Shown in pieces: positions 13,301-23,391 of a DNA stretch of 64,000 bases. The stretch comes from Trichoplusia ni (Eukaryota > Arthropoda > Insecta > Lepidoptera > Noctuidae). Below the pieces are notes generated by a model that was not told where the DNA came from, ran no database searches, and was given only the letters and a program-made list of their open reading frames with translations. Each line of letters begins with the position of its first letter. The stretch's first letter is position 1. A program made the translations under genes and the position numbers. The stretch is from positions 372,001 through 436,000 of the forward strand of contig NC_039478.1 of assembly GCF_003590095.1 (NCBI RefSeq), in the 5' to 3' direction.

Positions 13301-15779
13301 AACTGATAGATAGACATTCAATTCATTTGAATTATGAATAAAGCTATTTCCTCTTAAAAGAATATACCCGCAACAATTTTAATATAAAAATCGTTAGTAT
13401 TTTAAGAACATTTTGAAAAATAATGGAGAAGAGCAAAGTCACAAATGTGCTAAAACTAAGTTTTATTTTTAAATGCAGAATTTTCAACTTTAAGTTTGAA
13501 AACTCAAAGTTTATTAAACATACTCCTATAAATACATTTCAATTTCATTTAAAGATACTAAAGTAATGAAGGAAATTGAATATTTTCCTTATATTCCGTG
13601 AAATAATATCGCCATTAGTATAATTAGTTATTATTTCATGGAGAGCACTGTCGGTTTGATACCTCGGTATATCAGCTACTCGACACGGATCGTGTTCCGA
13701 TTTTGTTGGTAACTGAATGGATTGATCCCCCTACGATCTCGAGCGCCTAAGGCCCGGCATAACTGTTTTGCGGTCTGATAATCGTATTTGGGAACGTTTA
13801 GAGCACTACGTTAGCCTGAAGCTATCGAAGCACCTACGTATTTTATAAACCGTGCATTGTGGCAGACAATAATCTCGTACTGCTGAAAGATTTAAATCTG
13901 ATAGGAAAATAAAGTCCAATATCCACAAAAAAATCTGTTGGTCGTTCTCTTTAAAAACCAATCGTTTATGCGACATAAAAGCAGATTATTCAATTAATTA
14001 AAGTGAATACGTGTTGCGTTGTTTACTTTGATAATTTTATTGTTGCTAAATATTTGACGTTTACGGTCCCCCTTTGGGCAAAGTGTAAATGGGTTTTCGT
14101 TGGTCAAAATTAGACTTGATAAATGGCGGTAGCGTTACCCCCTATCACATGGGACATAATACCGTCATCGGTTAACTGTGACCGTTGTAACGATATAATT
14201 TGGTATAAGTTGACCTCTCACGCTAGCGATTTTATGTTAAAATGTAGGTCAGTTTAATTGGAAATGATTAAAGATAGTTGCGGTTAGATTTTGTTAGGTC
14301 ACTGGACGCGAATGTAATAATTCTATAAAAGCAACACAGGTTAGAAAATGTTGCCATCTCGTTAGTAATATTTATTTGACATAGATTATCTATGCTTGTT
14401 GTAAGCTACGTACACTTGTATGAAAGCTCTGAAGTAAAATTTATGCCTACAATTGTGCAAAGTATGGTTTTGTTGTAGCCTGGTGAAAAATCTGGTTATT
14501 TTTTTAGCACCAACACAAAGGTTCGTTGGGAAAGCAAATGTAATTAATGTAAAAAATATTGAAACACACTTTTGTTCAGTCAAAACAATGGATGTGCAGT
14601 GCTCACGTAGACTCTTGATTCGGACGCGCGCCGGCCGCTAGTGCCGCGTGTTCGCTACCGATCGAAGCATTTTTTACAGTTCTAACCACTGCCATTGATT
14701 CGTTTTATTGGTATTCAATTGTACGAATTTGTTAAAAAAAATGTAACTAGTTTATTTATGTTAAATTAATTATTTTCAAAGCATTTTTTATTGATCTCAC
14801 TAATTAACTAGACCGGTATGTTTTCTAACAAATAACTTATTTAGAGAAATATACTATTTTCTACATATAGCCGGATGTTAAACAGCCTCCTAAAACTATA
14901 AGAAATATTAAAGTAACTGAAACTTTCGGTAGCGGAGATATTTTCTAAGCTCGCTATAAATAATACTTAACACATGTATCTACGTAAAAAGTAACAAGAG
15001 TAGGTACGTATCATGCATAAACATTAAAGTGGAAGCTTCAAAAAGAATTAGGAGTTTGTGTGAGAGGATTACGGTACCTCTGCCTAGACCGCCCTGGACG
15101 CTGCTACCCGAAAAGGACGAAACTTTCGCCCTGTGATCATAATTTCAATTTAAAAGTTTAACAACTTTGTTTATGTTGGGACAGAATCAAGGGCTGTGCG
15201 AAATGACATATGCGATAAATATAAGCGAGTAACGATATCAATTTCGAATTGTATAGGTACAAATTGAATTTCTTAATCATGTCATATTAATACACAAGGT
15301 CTTTCTTATTTAGATAATAGTTGTTAATTAACTTAGCAAAGATGAATCATAAATTGAGTTGACATGTATTTATATTGTTGTTTGTTTTTTACTTGACATC
15401 AATAACAATTAAGATATTTCTTTTAACAATAAGTAAATTATAAATATGACCTGGTTCTATAGTGCTAGAGATGCTAAGCTTTGGCCCTAGATACAGCATG
15501 TTATTTAAGTAACTAGGTACTAGTTGTGTTTAACACCTAGACCTTTAACACGACGTACCTACTCCTTTTGCAAGGTAAACCATTCCGCACTAAATTTAAC
15601 ACTCCATAACAGCAGTATATTTATTTAAAATAGTTGTTGGAAGATTTACAAATAATTGATCAATTGGCTCTTCAAAGTCCCATATGTTTTATAGCAAAAT
15701 CAATCAATTAAGTATCAGCAACGGAAGTTCTTGCATGGTTAGTTTATTCAAAGTTTGTTTTTGCTTTTTTGTTTTGCAG
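10311..15779. other. Non-coding stretch with one dual-strand open patch
   Basis: No gene can be named. The patch 11096-11460 is open on both strands (100 codons minus, 76 plus), is GC-richer than its flanks, and contains donor-like GTAAGT and GTGAGT on the minus strand. It could be a decayed exon or chance. A TGACGTCA octamer is at 12477-12484. A CpG-containing patch at 14590-14665 has no clear ORF. Confidence 0.45.
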
Positions 15780-15846
15780 TTTGCCATGCTTGACCGCATT
15801 TTTCCCGGTAAAAGAGAATGGAGAAGCACTTTAGAGGTTTTAGACG
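15780..15846 (+). CDS. Possible 67-nt internal exon, unknown gene
   Basis: A long T-rich tract ending 'ttttgttttgcag' stands directly before 15780, and the donor ACG|GTAAGAG follows 15846, so both splice signals are close to consensus. Only one of the three frames is open, reading FAMLDRIFPGKREWRSTLEV then LD and the first base of a G codon; it contains an ATG in a reasonable context (gccATGc). The exon would exit in phase 1. I do not recognise the protein. No neighbouring exon was identified: the signal-peptide exon at 20840 has its own start, so this would be a separate gene or an alternative transcript. Chance pairing of splice sites remains possible. Confidence 0.33.
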
Positions 15847-18726
15847 GTAAGAGTTTGTTTACCAAGTTTACTGTGCATAGTTCCTTTTCATAGTTGTTCT
15901 CATGCAGAAGTTTATAAGAATTCCATTTTAAGAAGTACAAGTAGAGGAAACAATGATTACAAGACAATTACTAAGTCACCACGCAATGCCTTAGCAATAA
16001 GTACCTACCGATACAGATTGTATGGCTCTTTTTCACGCTCCTGCCTCAGGCTGTATTACCGCTGTCTATCGATCCACACAATGCCACGGAACAATGCGTT
16101 AAAAAGAGTCAGAAAACGGGCTCAGTCAAATAGTGTGCAAAACTCAATAGTCTATTGTATTCTAAGCTTCAAATACGCTGCGAAAATGCAATATACATTT
16201 GAACAAAAGAGTTACAAGACGATACGTTCCAGCCCAATATACCGGGCTAACCGCTAAGATGTGAAGTGCGACACACCACATAAACAACCCCTTATATAAC
16301 TTAACACATAATGTACCTAAATAACGCGTTGTAATAGATTTTGCCGTAATGCGTCAAAGAGCAATAATTTATGGGCAGATATTTGGCAAGCATCGTGGTC
16401 CGGAAAAGCGTGATAATTTCTAGAGAGTGGGTGCACCGTTTAAGGCGGCCGACGCATGTTTCATTGCAATCGTGACATATATTTTTCGGTTGAACATTTG
16501 TTTTGTTACTTTTGTTTGGTTTACAGCCGAGTATTGAACTACGAGTATGTATACGTTTGAGATTATTTCATGCTATCGCGTTTGTTCGATGTTTTCGTTA
16601 AATTTTATTTAACGTACCGTATTTTATATTTAAATTGTAATTGTTGTCTGTTTTACTTGCAAATAAAATTGTACTACTGATAGGATCAATGAAATATACG
16701 TACTCCTTTGTATATTTAGAAACTTTTTGTAATTATAAATAAAAGTTACGGAATAGGAAACTCCTTTGTTATGTTTCATTCAGTTTAACGTTATTTTCAT
16801 TGAGGTAATTTTCTTTTTAGTTCTTTTCTGAATACAAAGACTAGATTACCCGTGGGATGATGCAATCTGAAACCCATTACTTAGCTCATAGGAGCTTAAC
16901 CACTATGCTAATTAGTCTTTCCGAATAGAACTTTGTTCCTGTTAATAATTATTTACCAGTTCACAGTCATTGATAGAATTTTATGAATACCGCAGATATA
17001 TATTTAATAATCATAATTGTGGATTTCTATTTCTATCCTAGTTTTAGTGATAACTGATTAAATTTAGTAGTGGTGTTTAAAACAAAGATTTCGCATTAAA
17101 GGTATCATATGTTTTTACCTAATTAAAAAAAATAATTATAAAAAATATAAATATAATTTGATGTTTAATAATAAAAATAACAACAGACATCAACCCACAA
17201 CAGACAAAAAGTCTTTACGTTTTTAAGTTTTTGTAGCCGTTGTTCATAATAACTTAGATAGCCGCATCCTATACTGTAGTACCTATATACTGACCCTTAG
17301 ACATGCAGCACTGGTAACCCTAATCCCAAGAGCGCGTCCGTGTCGATCCGTGTTAGTAAAATATTTGAATTTATAATATAAGTTTGACGGTACGGTTGAC
17401 GTTAGAGATAAAATATACGAATGCATATAGACATTGCTATCGCTATTCGGAAACGTCAGCCGAGTAGTGCCCTCAAGAGCTGAATATTATACCTGCTCAT
17501 ACATTTATGTGATGGGAGCAAAGTAAAAAGACACGTTGTCATTTTATAGTGTGTGCTTAGCCCGTGGGAATTTACGGACACCTTGTGAATTTAAACAAAT
17601 GTTTCAACTTTATAATGGGTATTTTTATAGTTACTATCTTGAGGATGATTCGTTATTTAATTATGCAACGGTTTGAGCTGACGCGGCGGTGAGTCAAACT
17701 CGGATGGGTACGAAACTAGTCAGGCAATCCTGATAAATACGCGTGAGTAAGCCGAGTTGATATAATGAACTAATAAAATTAGTCCACATAAGACTATTTT
17801 TTATTAGTTTAATATTCGTCAAGCAGATTTATGCAAGTAGTTTTTAGCATTTCATTTCTGTAATTTGGCACATTTTTTTATTTGATTCAGAAAAAGAAAC
17901 TATCCCGCTGAAGCGAATCAAAGATATCGTAATTCACCGAATAAATTGTTTGGATAGTGAAAAAGCAAGAAAAGGCTCCTTAAATTGTGCATAAAAGCAT
18001 GTGTTTTTATGCTATGAAATTTTGCCTCGACTAAATAGATTTTAATCTTTATGAGCTGTTACTAAAATAATCATATTCTTAAATATTACGTCATCTGTTA
18101 AAAAGTAGGTAGTGGAAGGGTATTTACATTTTTTTTAATAATTTTGTTCTCTACCTAACTTTTGCTGTACGTTGTCACGACGCACGGCGTAAAACAATAA
18201 AATCTGTCTTACTAAACGAGGCACTGCAGTTAATGCCTCATAGATAAAAAAATATTGACGAGGCAAAAAGTTTTTTTAGGAGTTTTTTTGTCATCTAAAA
18301 ATGTTGATAATTTTCTTAAATACCGTTCCAAAGGAGGACAATGGAGAAAAACTAAATAAATACAGACAAGTCATAAAAAAAAATTTACTGCCCTGTTTAT
18401 ATAAGTCACGAGGCCATACCTAATTTAAATTATAACAATTTCGAAAATGCATGTCTTTGAGTTTGATTTCAACGTCTTCAAAGTTGGGTATGACTGAGGT
18501 GTATCGTACTTATACATGAAGCGCGCCTAATTGCGACTAACCGTACATAGCGTAGACACATGTAGGTACATATGTATGTAGGTATGTGTGTATAACAGTA
18601 GGTATGCTCATGTAGGAAGTCATTAGTTTTCTCGAGTAAAAGGTTTCTTAATTAAGGTAGTTTCTAAACTATATCGTCACGCCTAAACATGGGTTCAAAG
18701 TGGCGTATACAGAAATGTCCATCCCT
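15847..18726. other. Non-coding stretch
   Basis: No gene supported. A 79-codon ORF at 16018-16257 has no recognisable motif. Simple TATG/TAGG-type repeats occur at about 18570-18605, immediately before the RTE-like repeat. Confidence 0.5.
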
Positions 18727-18951
18727 ACTATATATGATATTATAAATGCAAAAGTACCTCTGTCTGTATTTCTGTCTGTCTGTCTGTCTGTTAAGCTTTC
18801 ACGTCTAAACCACTGAACTGATTAAAATGAAATTTGCTACATATATAGAGTTGACCTTGAGAAAGAACATAGGATAGTTCTTATTCCGCACTTTTGAAGA
18901 GTTCTCTTGGAAATGCGATATAACCGACCTCGACGCGGGCGACTATCTAGT
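18727..18951 (+). mobile_element. RTE-like LINE 3' end with TCTG microsatellite
   Basis: The block reads 'tatgatattataaatgcaaa', a (TCTG)n run at about 18760-18792, then 'cgtctaaaccactgaactga', 'gagttgaccttgagaaagaa' and 'gcgggcgactatctagt'. This is the arrangement of abundant RTE-type non-LTR 3' ends in moth genomes (family knowledge). No reverse transcriptase sequence is attached, so it is a dead 5'-truncated copy. Confidence 0.75.
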
Positions 18952-20400
18952 TTAATATATAATGTTTTTACTTTTATTTTTTTACAACTAGTCATAAAAT
19001 AGAAAAAAATAATTGGTCAAATAGTTACATCTCCTTTGTAAAATATTTCAATAGACTATTAAGCATAGGCACTTGAAAACTTTTACAAATATTTTTCATC
19101 GGCTGCGAGAATTGAAAAACGAACAAAAGAACGCGCAATAACATCTGAAGGAGTCTACTTAGCAGTGAGATAGCAAAGGTCTTTATTACTGTCGTACATT
19201 GGTGCTTATGCAAGCAAAAATAGAGAAGATAGTATTTAAGCCGCACTTGAGGAGACCGCTTGAGTCCCGGTTGGTCAGAATTCCTTCCCGGTGTTTGTGG
19301 CGCGACGAACTTCTGTTCATACTTAGCTGTCACTAACCCTAGATCTACTTTTAAAGGAAAAAAGTATATTTTATTTACCATAATTTGTTCAATATGCAGG
19401 GTGTGTGTAACTTTTGTTTAAACTTTACACGTTGATAATGATTTTTAGTCCAAAATTAACAAATTTCAAACGTCATATTTTAATAGGTTTTTGTTACTGT
19501 CAGTATTCAAATACCTTTACACTGAAAATAAGTTTTAATGAAACTGTGTTACATAAATTGAAAATGTTGGTTCTAGTTATAATTTTTGTTTACGGTGCAG
19601 TATCAAAGGTGTAGAATTATTTGGATCAGTAAATGTAGGTATATGTACTTATACAACTGCTTATTATCCATAACACGTACCTAAACATGATAAGATACCT
19701 TTAAAAGAATAAAAAAATCTCCTAAAAAGAAAAAGGCATTTTATATAAAAGTGTAAAATATATTTTAAATTGTAAGAGGCAGTATCCAATCAGCATCGTG
19801 AACAGGTTCCAAGCTATCGGTGGTAAGGGCTCCCGGGAGAGAAACCTCCTCACGTTTCACGCCTTGAACTAACGTTTTCTGCACCAAGCTCCTGACTTAC
19901 ACGGCTAACAAAGATCACGTTCAGTACAAAATAAAATTATAAAATATTTTTTTTGTACCTTGTTTAAAAATAAAAAAAAACCGTTATTTTTTTTCTTTTA
20001 ATTCAGTTTGAACTACACCTCCTTTCATTTTTCTCTAAATAGAATTTCTTTTGCCTGGAAAACGAAAAAGGTGCTCATAAAATCTCTACCGCTACGGATT
20101 AAGACATCAGAAAGATCTAGATCTCTAGGTAGGTTTGCTTATAAACTTTTGACAATCCGCCTTACTGGATCTTTACTTAAATTCTACTTAATGAATATTA
20201 TATAAGGGTCTGTTATTCATACCTAAACATAGCTTTACCCTCACTGACTTATGAATTCGTTTACCGAAATCCCTCAAATGCCTTAATCAAAGTTTTAGAT
20301 CAACTAGGTGTGGCACGTGATTAGTATAATTTGGAACTAAATGTCGATATTTCATAAAAATCTTGCTTTACGTAATCAACTTTCTTTCTTCGTAATAGAA
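18952..20400. other. Non-coding stretch with the window's longest ORF
   Basis: A 118-codon minus-strand frame at 19025-19381 is the longest in the window, but I recognise no motif in it and such lengths are expected by chance here. The patch 19790-19915 is GC-richer and unexplained. Confidence 0.45.
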
Positions 20401-20410
20401 ATTCATCAAA

Positions 20411-20596
20411 ATGAATTCTTTGCCTAATTTAAATGTAAAAAAATCGCGTTGCGAACACTGGCTGAGACAGGGCGCTAACTCAGTAAACGACAGTGAAAAA
20501 CTTATTGTGAACGCGAGTAACATTCGAAAAGGAAATTTAAGAAGTTTCATCGAGCAACGAAATAGACCATTAAGCAAGATTATTAAAGAAAAATAA
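20411..20596 (+). CDS. Candidate small basic ORF, 61 codons, unknown
   Basis: The ATG lies in a favourable context (tcaaaATGa). The frame gives a 61-residue, highly basic, asparagine- and serine-rich product with no signal peptide or membrane segment. The stop overlaps an AATAAA at 20592-20597 and a second AATAAA follows at 20601, so a complete short transcript end is present. It lies just upstream of the CpG-rich leader of the next gene. I recognise no family. It could be a real small gene, an exon, or a chance ORF; AT-rich sequence makes AATAAA frequent. Confidence 0.22.
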   Translation: MNSLPNLNVKKSRCEHWLRQGANSVNDSEKLIVNASNIRKGNLRSFIEQRNRPLSKIIKEK

Positions 20597-20635
20597 AAGT
20601 AATAAAACAAGTCGTGCGTATCGTGTAGAAAAGAG

Positions 20636-20839
20636 GATGTAGAGGGAGGGCAGGGAAGGGCGGGCGAGCCTCCGAGCGCCCAGTCGCTAGTCGACGCTCG
20701 CGTTGTACCGTCGTTGCGTTGTGCTAGAGGCGCCCAACCGAACTACAGTTTGCTGGGCCCGCGCGTATATTCTAACTTAGTGTGCGCGTGAAAAATGTGA
20801 AAGCTTATTTCCTAAATATTAATTAATATCGCCTCCACG
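20636..20839 (+). promoter_or_regulatory. CpG-rich promoter and 5' leader
   Basis: GC content jumps far above the surroundings between about 20636 and 20770, with many CpG dinucleotides ('gggcgggcgagcctccg', 'gtcgacgctcgcg'). Initiator-like CAGT words occur within it and no TATA box precedes it, suggesting a TATA-less dispersed promoter. It is followed by the coding exon at 20840. The exact start site cannot be fixed from sequence alone. A start-stop uORF lies at 20795-20800. Confidence 0.6.
20795..20800 (+). promoter_or_regulatory. Start-stop uORF (ATGTGA)
   Basis: An ATG followed at once by TGA sits 40 nt before the main ATG, in an A-rich context (aaaaATGTGA). Minimal uORFs of this kind are known to hold back ribosomes and lower translation of the downstream frame. 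Whether it is in the mature transcript depends on the true start site. Confidence 0.4.
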
Positions 20840-20954
20840 ATGCGGTGTAAATTTGTTTTGAATGTTTTTAAATATGTGTTTCTGACTGTATTTGTTTTCT
20901 ACTGCAACAAACTTGTGCAGGGCAGCCGACTGCACAGTGATAAGATCCCGATTG
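20840..20954 (+). CDS. First coding exon, secreted/membrane protein; iGluR-like (inferred)
   Basis: The frame opens at an ATG in good context (cacgATGc) and encodes about 38 residues. MRCKFVLNVFK is followed by a hydrophobic core YVFLTVFVFY, a small-residue region ending VQG, then SRLHSDKIPIG. This is a classic signal peptide with probable cleavage after QG. The exon stops after the first base of the last G codon at a perfect donor, G|GTAAGT. In AMPA/kainate-type ionotropic glutamate receptors the first exon encodes the signal peptide and ends at an 'I-(x)-I-G' start of the mature N-terminal domain; the match in layout, the KIPIG ending and the intron phase lead me to infer such a receptor. 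No second exon was found in the following 43 kb, so the assignment rests on one short exon; another secreted protein is possible. Confidence 0.6.
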
Positions 20955-22038
20955 GTAAGTTCAAAAACTAGAATTTTTATTATTATTTTTATATATTTTT
21001 AATTTCTTAAAACAATTATTTTTATTTTCATTTTACCAAATCAGATTTTATGAATATATTTAATTTTAATAGTTCATTTTATTAAATTTTGTTCCACCTT
21101 TTTTTAAGGTGCTTTAAAGTTTTTTACGCTTACCTTCTGTTCCATTTCATAAAACTTTTAGACTTATGATACTTTATAATTACCTTGTTCTGTACTAAAT
21201 AAACCTGGTTTATATTTTAAAAGTAGGCTTGAGAATAATTTTTGGACAACGTATTTTTGCAAGTTAAAATTATGTCTGATAATATACAGATTCATCGCAA
21301 TGAATGTGTTATTTTTCTATTATGTTTAATAGAAAAATAACACTGCTAATGAAGGTAATACAAATGTATATAATAATATTTATTCAGAGACGGTAACTTG
21401 CTCTTTATTTTATACGCAAAGAAGACAGTTTTATAATTTTCCAAATGCTTTGAATTATTGAGAAAAATATGATTTAATTAAAAATATCGCTTTAATCGTT
21501 ATTAACTCTGCTGTACAATTACGAGGACTGCGGTATATATGTATCTTTTGAAATCAATTATTAATAAGAGATTTCAAAGGATACTGGATTTTATCCCTGA
21601 TATTTATATCGAGTTCATGGGCAAAGACCATTAGTTTCTCGGATATAACATCGAAACCCAATCATTGTTAGCTGTTTATGAGTTACCTTACTAGAGCACA
21701 CGTTTAAAACTTTCCAGAGTCAAATGGATGCAGTTTATTAGGAGAACAAGCCTACTAGTTACTACTACTAGATAATTCAGTAAAAGAAAATTAGACCAAT
21801 ATCGGTTTAATGAATTTTCTTGTAGATACAATCTACAATGAATAGAAGAATGAACATTATGAGGATTCAAACGCAATCCTTTTGATTGCTTCCGAGAATC
21901 AGAAACCCTGAAATTAATATGGACAATGGACGAAAAAGACGTCTTTTCTGTACTTTCAGAATGAACGAAAAATACCTGTTTTTGCCTTTTCTGTACTTTC
22001 AGATATATAATAAAGGTTAATCGACAAACATTTTGGTG
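20955..22038 (+). other. Start of a long intron
   Basis: Follows the GTAAGT donor of the signal-peptide exon. It holds a perfect 17-bp hairpin at 21306-21343 and two copies of a splice-acceptor-like 'cttttctgtactttcaga' at 21943 and 21986. Neither acceptor copy is followed by a convincing exon. Confidence 0.5.
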
Positions 22039-22215
22039 TTAAACACCTTGTTCCGTGGTAGAAATATTAATGATGTGCTTCAGTTTTCGGGTGAAAGAAA
22101 AGCGGTATGTTTCGCCATTTGGGGCATCCTGGTTTTCGAACGTTCTTGATAATAATAGATCTATAATGTATAGTAACAAAATAATCAAAACGAAAAAGGC
22201 GGTCGGTCCAAATAT
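22039..22215 (-). CDS. Possible terminal exon with a membrane segment
   Basis: On the minus strand a strong acceptor (tttatttcttctttcag) ends at 22216. The open frame from 22215 runs 58 codons to a TAA. Its first part IFGPTAFFVLIILLLYIIDL is a transmembrane helix, followed by a polar basic tail (LSRTFENQDAPNGETYRFSF and on to STTEQGV). C-ending codons are enriched in the tail, as in true exons. The same frame is also open upstream of the acceptor to 22347. A distant resemblance to the last helix of DEG/ENaC (pickpocket) channels crossed my mind but the key glycine pattern is absent, so I assign no family. It lies antisense within the first intron of the gene starting at 20840, downstream of the coding-like block at 22896-23391. 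Confidence 0.35.
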   Translation of the reverse strand: MFGPTAFFVLIILLLYIIDLLLSRTFENQDAPNGETYRFSFTRKLKHIINISTTEQGV

Positions 22216-22895
22216 CTGAAAGAAGAAATAAAAATCTGATAAAAAATCAAGGTGCGGGTAATAGAAACGCACGTCATTTCGTTTAATATTAATTTTAAAA
22301 TACAGCTTCTGCTCATCGACTTTTACAACTATCATCAGGTTAACCACAATCTTGATAACGGTGGTTTATTTCGATGTTTCCAATAGAAATATCAGCGAGA
22401 CAAAACCAAAATTGGAAATTTCTAGATTTCTCTTCCTAGAATTTGGGCAGTTTATAATTAAGAGATACTGGAAATAACTCGTAATATTTTTGTAGGAAAC
22501 AACTATGCTTCTTATATACTTATTAATATTCATATGGAGGAGTTACACGTAAATTAAAAATGACCACGCAATGTCACCTTTTACAAGAGGTAAAACAAAC
22601 AAGAATGTATTTATTTTTTCCAATATTCTGAAGACACATAAAAAACGAGTGGAGCCTACACTCAAGGGAAATTTCAAAGCTAGTTCTAAATTTCAGAGTG
22701 ATTGAATTCCGTGGGTTCGATTATCCTGAAATCTTATTAGACCATCTCATCTCATTTGCTAACTTAAGTGCTTTGTCAGTCGCCTGACCCGAAATAAGGG
22801 ACAATCGGGAGGATATTTCATATAGATTACAAATTGTATTTGAAATGGTACATCTGTGCTGCGTGTACAATTTTAGCGATATACTTTCTGAGGCA

Positions 22896-23391
22896 TTAAC
22901 TTGATGCGATTCTGATATACAGTATATAGTAGGCTTCTGTTGAGGATTCGAAGTAGAAGGATTTGGGTGTGGTTAGACAAACCATCCTATCTTCTTTCAG
23001 AAATTTCAACATTTTTCCGAGATGTTTGAAGCCTTTGTAGAGGAAGTCGGCTATCCGAATGTTATATTTTGGCGGGCAGAGACTTCTGTGCACTAATAGG
23101 GATTGTATGATGGGGCTCTTCTTCCCAGACTTAGCGTCATCGTTACGTAAAGATCCACTGTCCTTTTTTCCTATGGAGGGTGACATCATTTCTGGAGGTT
23201 TGAGAGTCAGATGGCTCTCTTAGATGAGGCTCGTAGTGATCATGAGGGTGTCTGTCGATCTGAAGACTGCGAGATATCACACATAATTGTGACATTTGGC
23301 AATTGATTGATCCAGTTATAATTTGATTTCGTTTCGATTTTTGATTAGAACAATAAGTCCAAAAAAAAAACAGGAACACTACCAAAGACTT
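22896..23391 (-). pseudogene. Coding-like block with frame change, membrane protein remnant
   Basis: An acceptor-like 'gactttttattcag' precedes 23391 on the minus strand. The first frame encodes a hydrophobic stretch (SLVVFLFFFWTYC) then a polar tail through QIDRHPHDHYEPHLREPSDS and stops at 23143. The next frame takes over from about 23215 with KPPEMMSPSIGKKDSGSLRN and runs to 22896 (IADFLYKGFKHLGKMLKFLK in its second half). Both segments use many C-ending codons and the block is clearly GC-richer than its flanks, which suggests real protein history in both frames. Either a one- or two-base indel broke a single gene, or an undetected small intron lies between. A 10-nt A run (T run in the sense direction) at about 23361 is a likely slippage site. 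The family is not recognised. Confidence 0.4.

Noticed and set aside
19025..19381. 118-codon minus-strand ORF, the longest in the window
   Set aside because: No motif, signal or splice context recognised, and several ORFs above 100 codons are expected by chance at this base composition.
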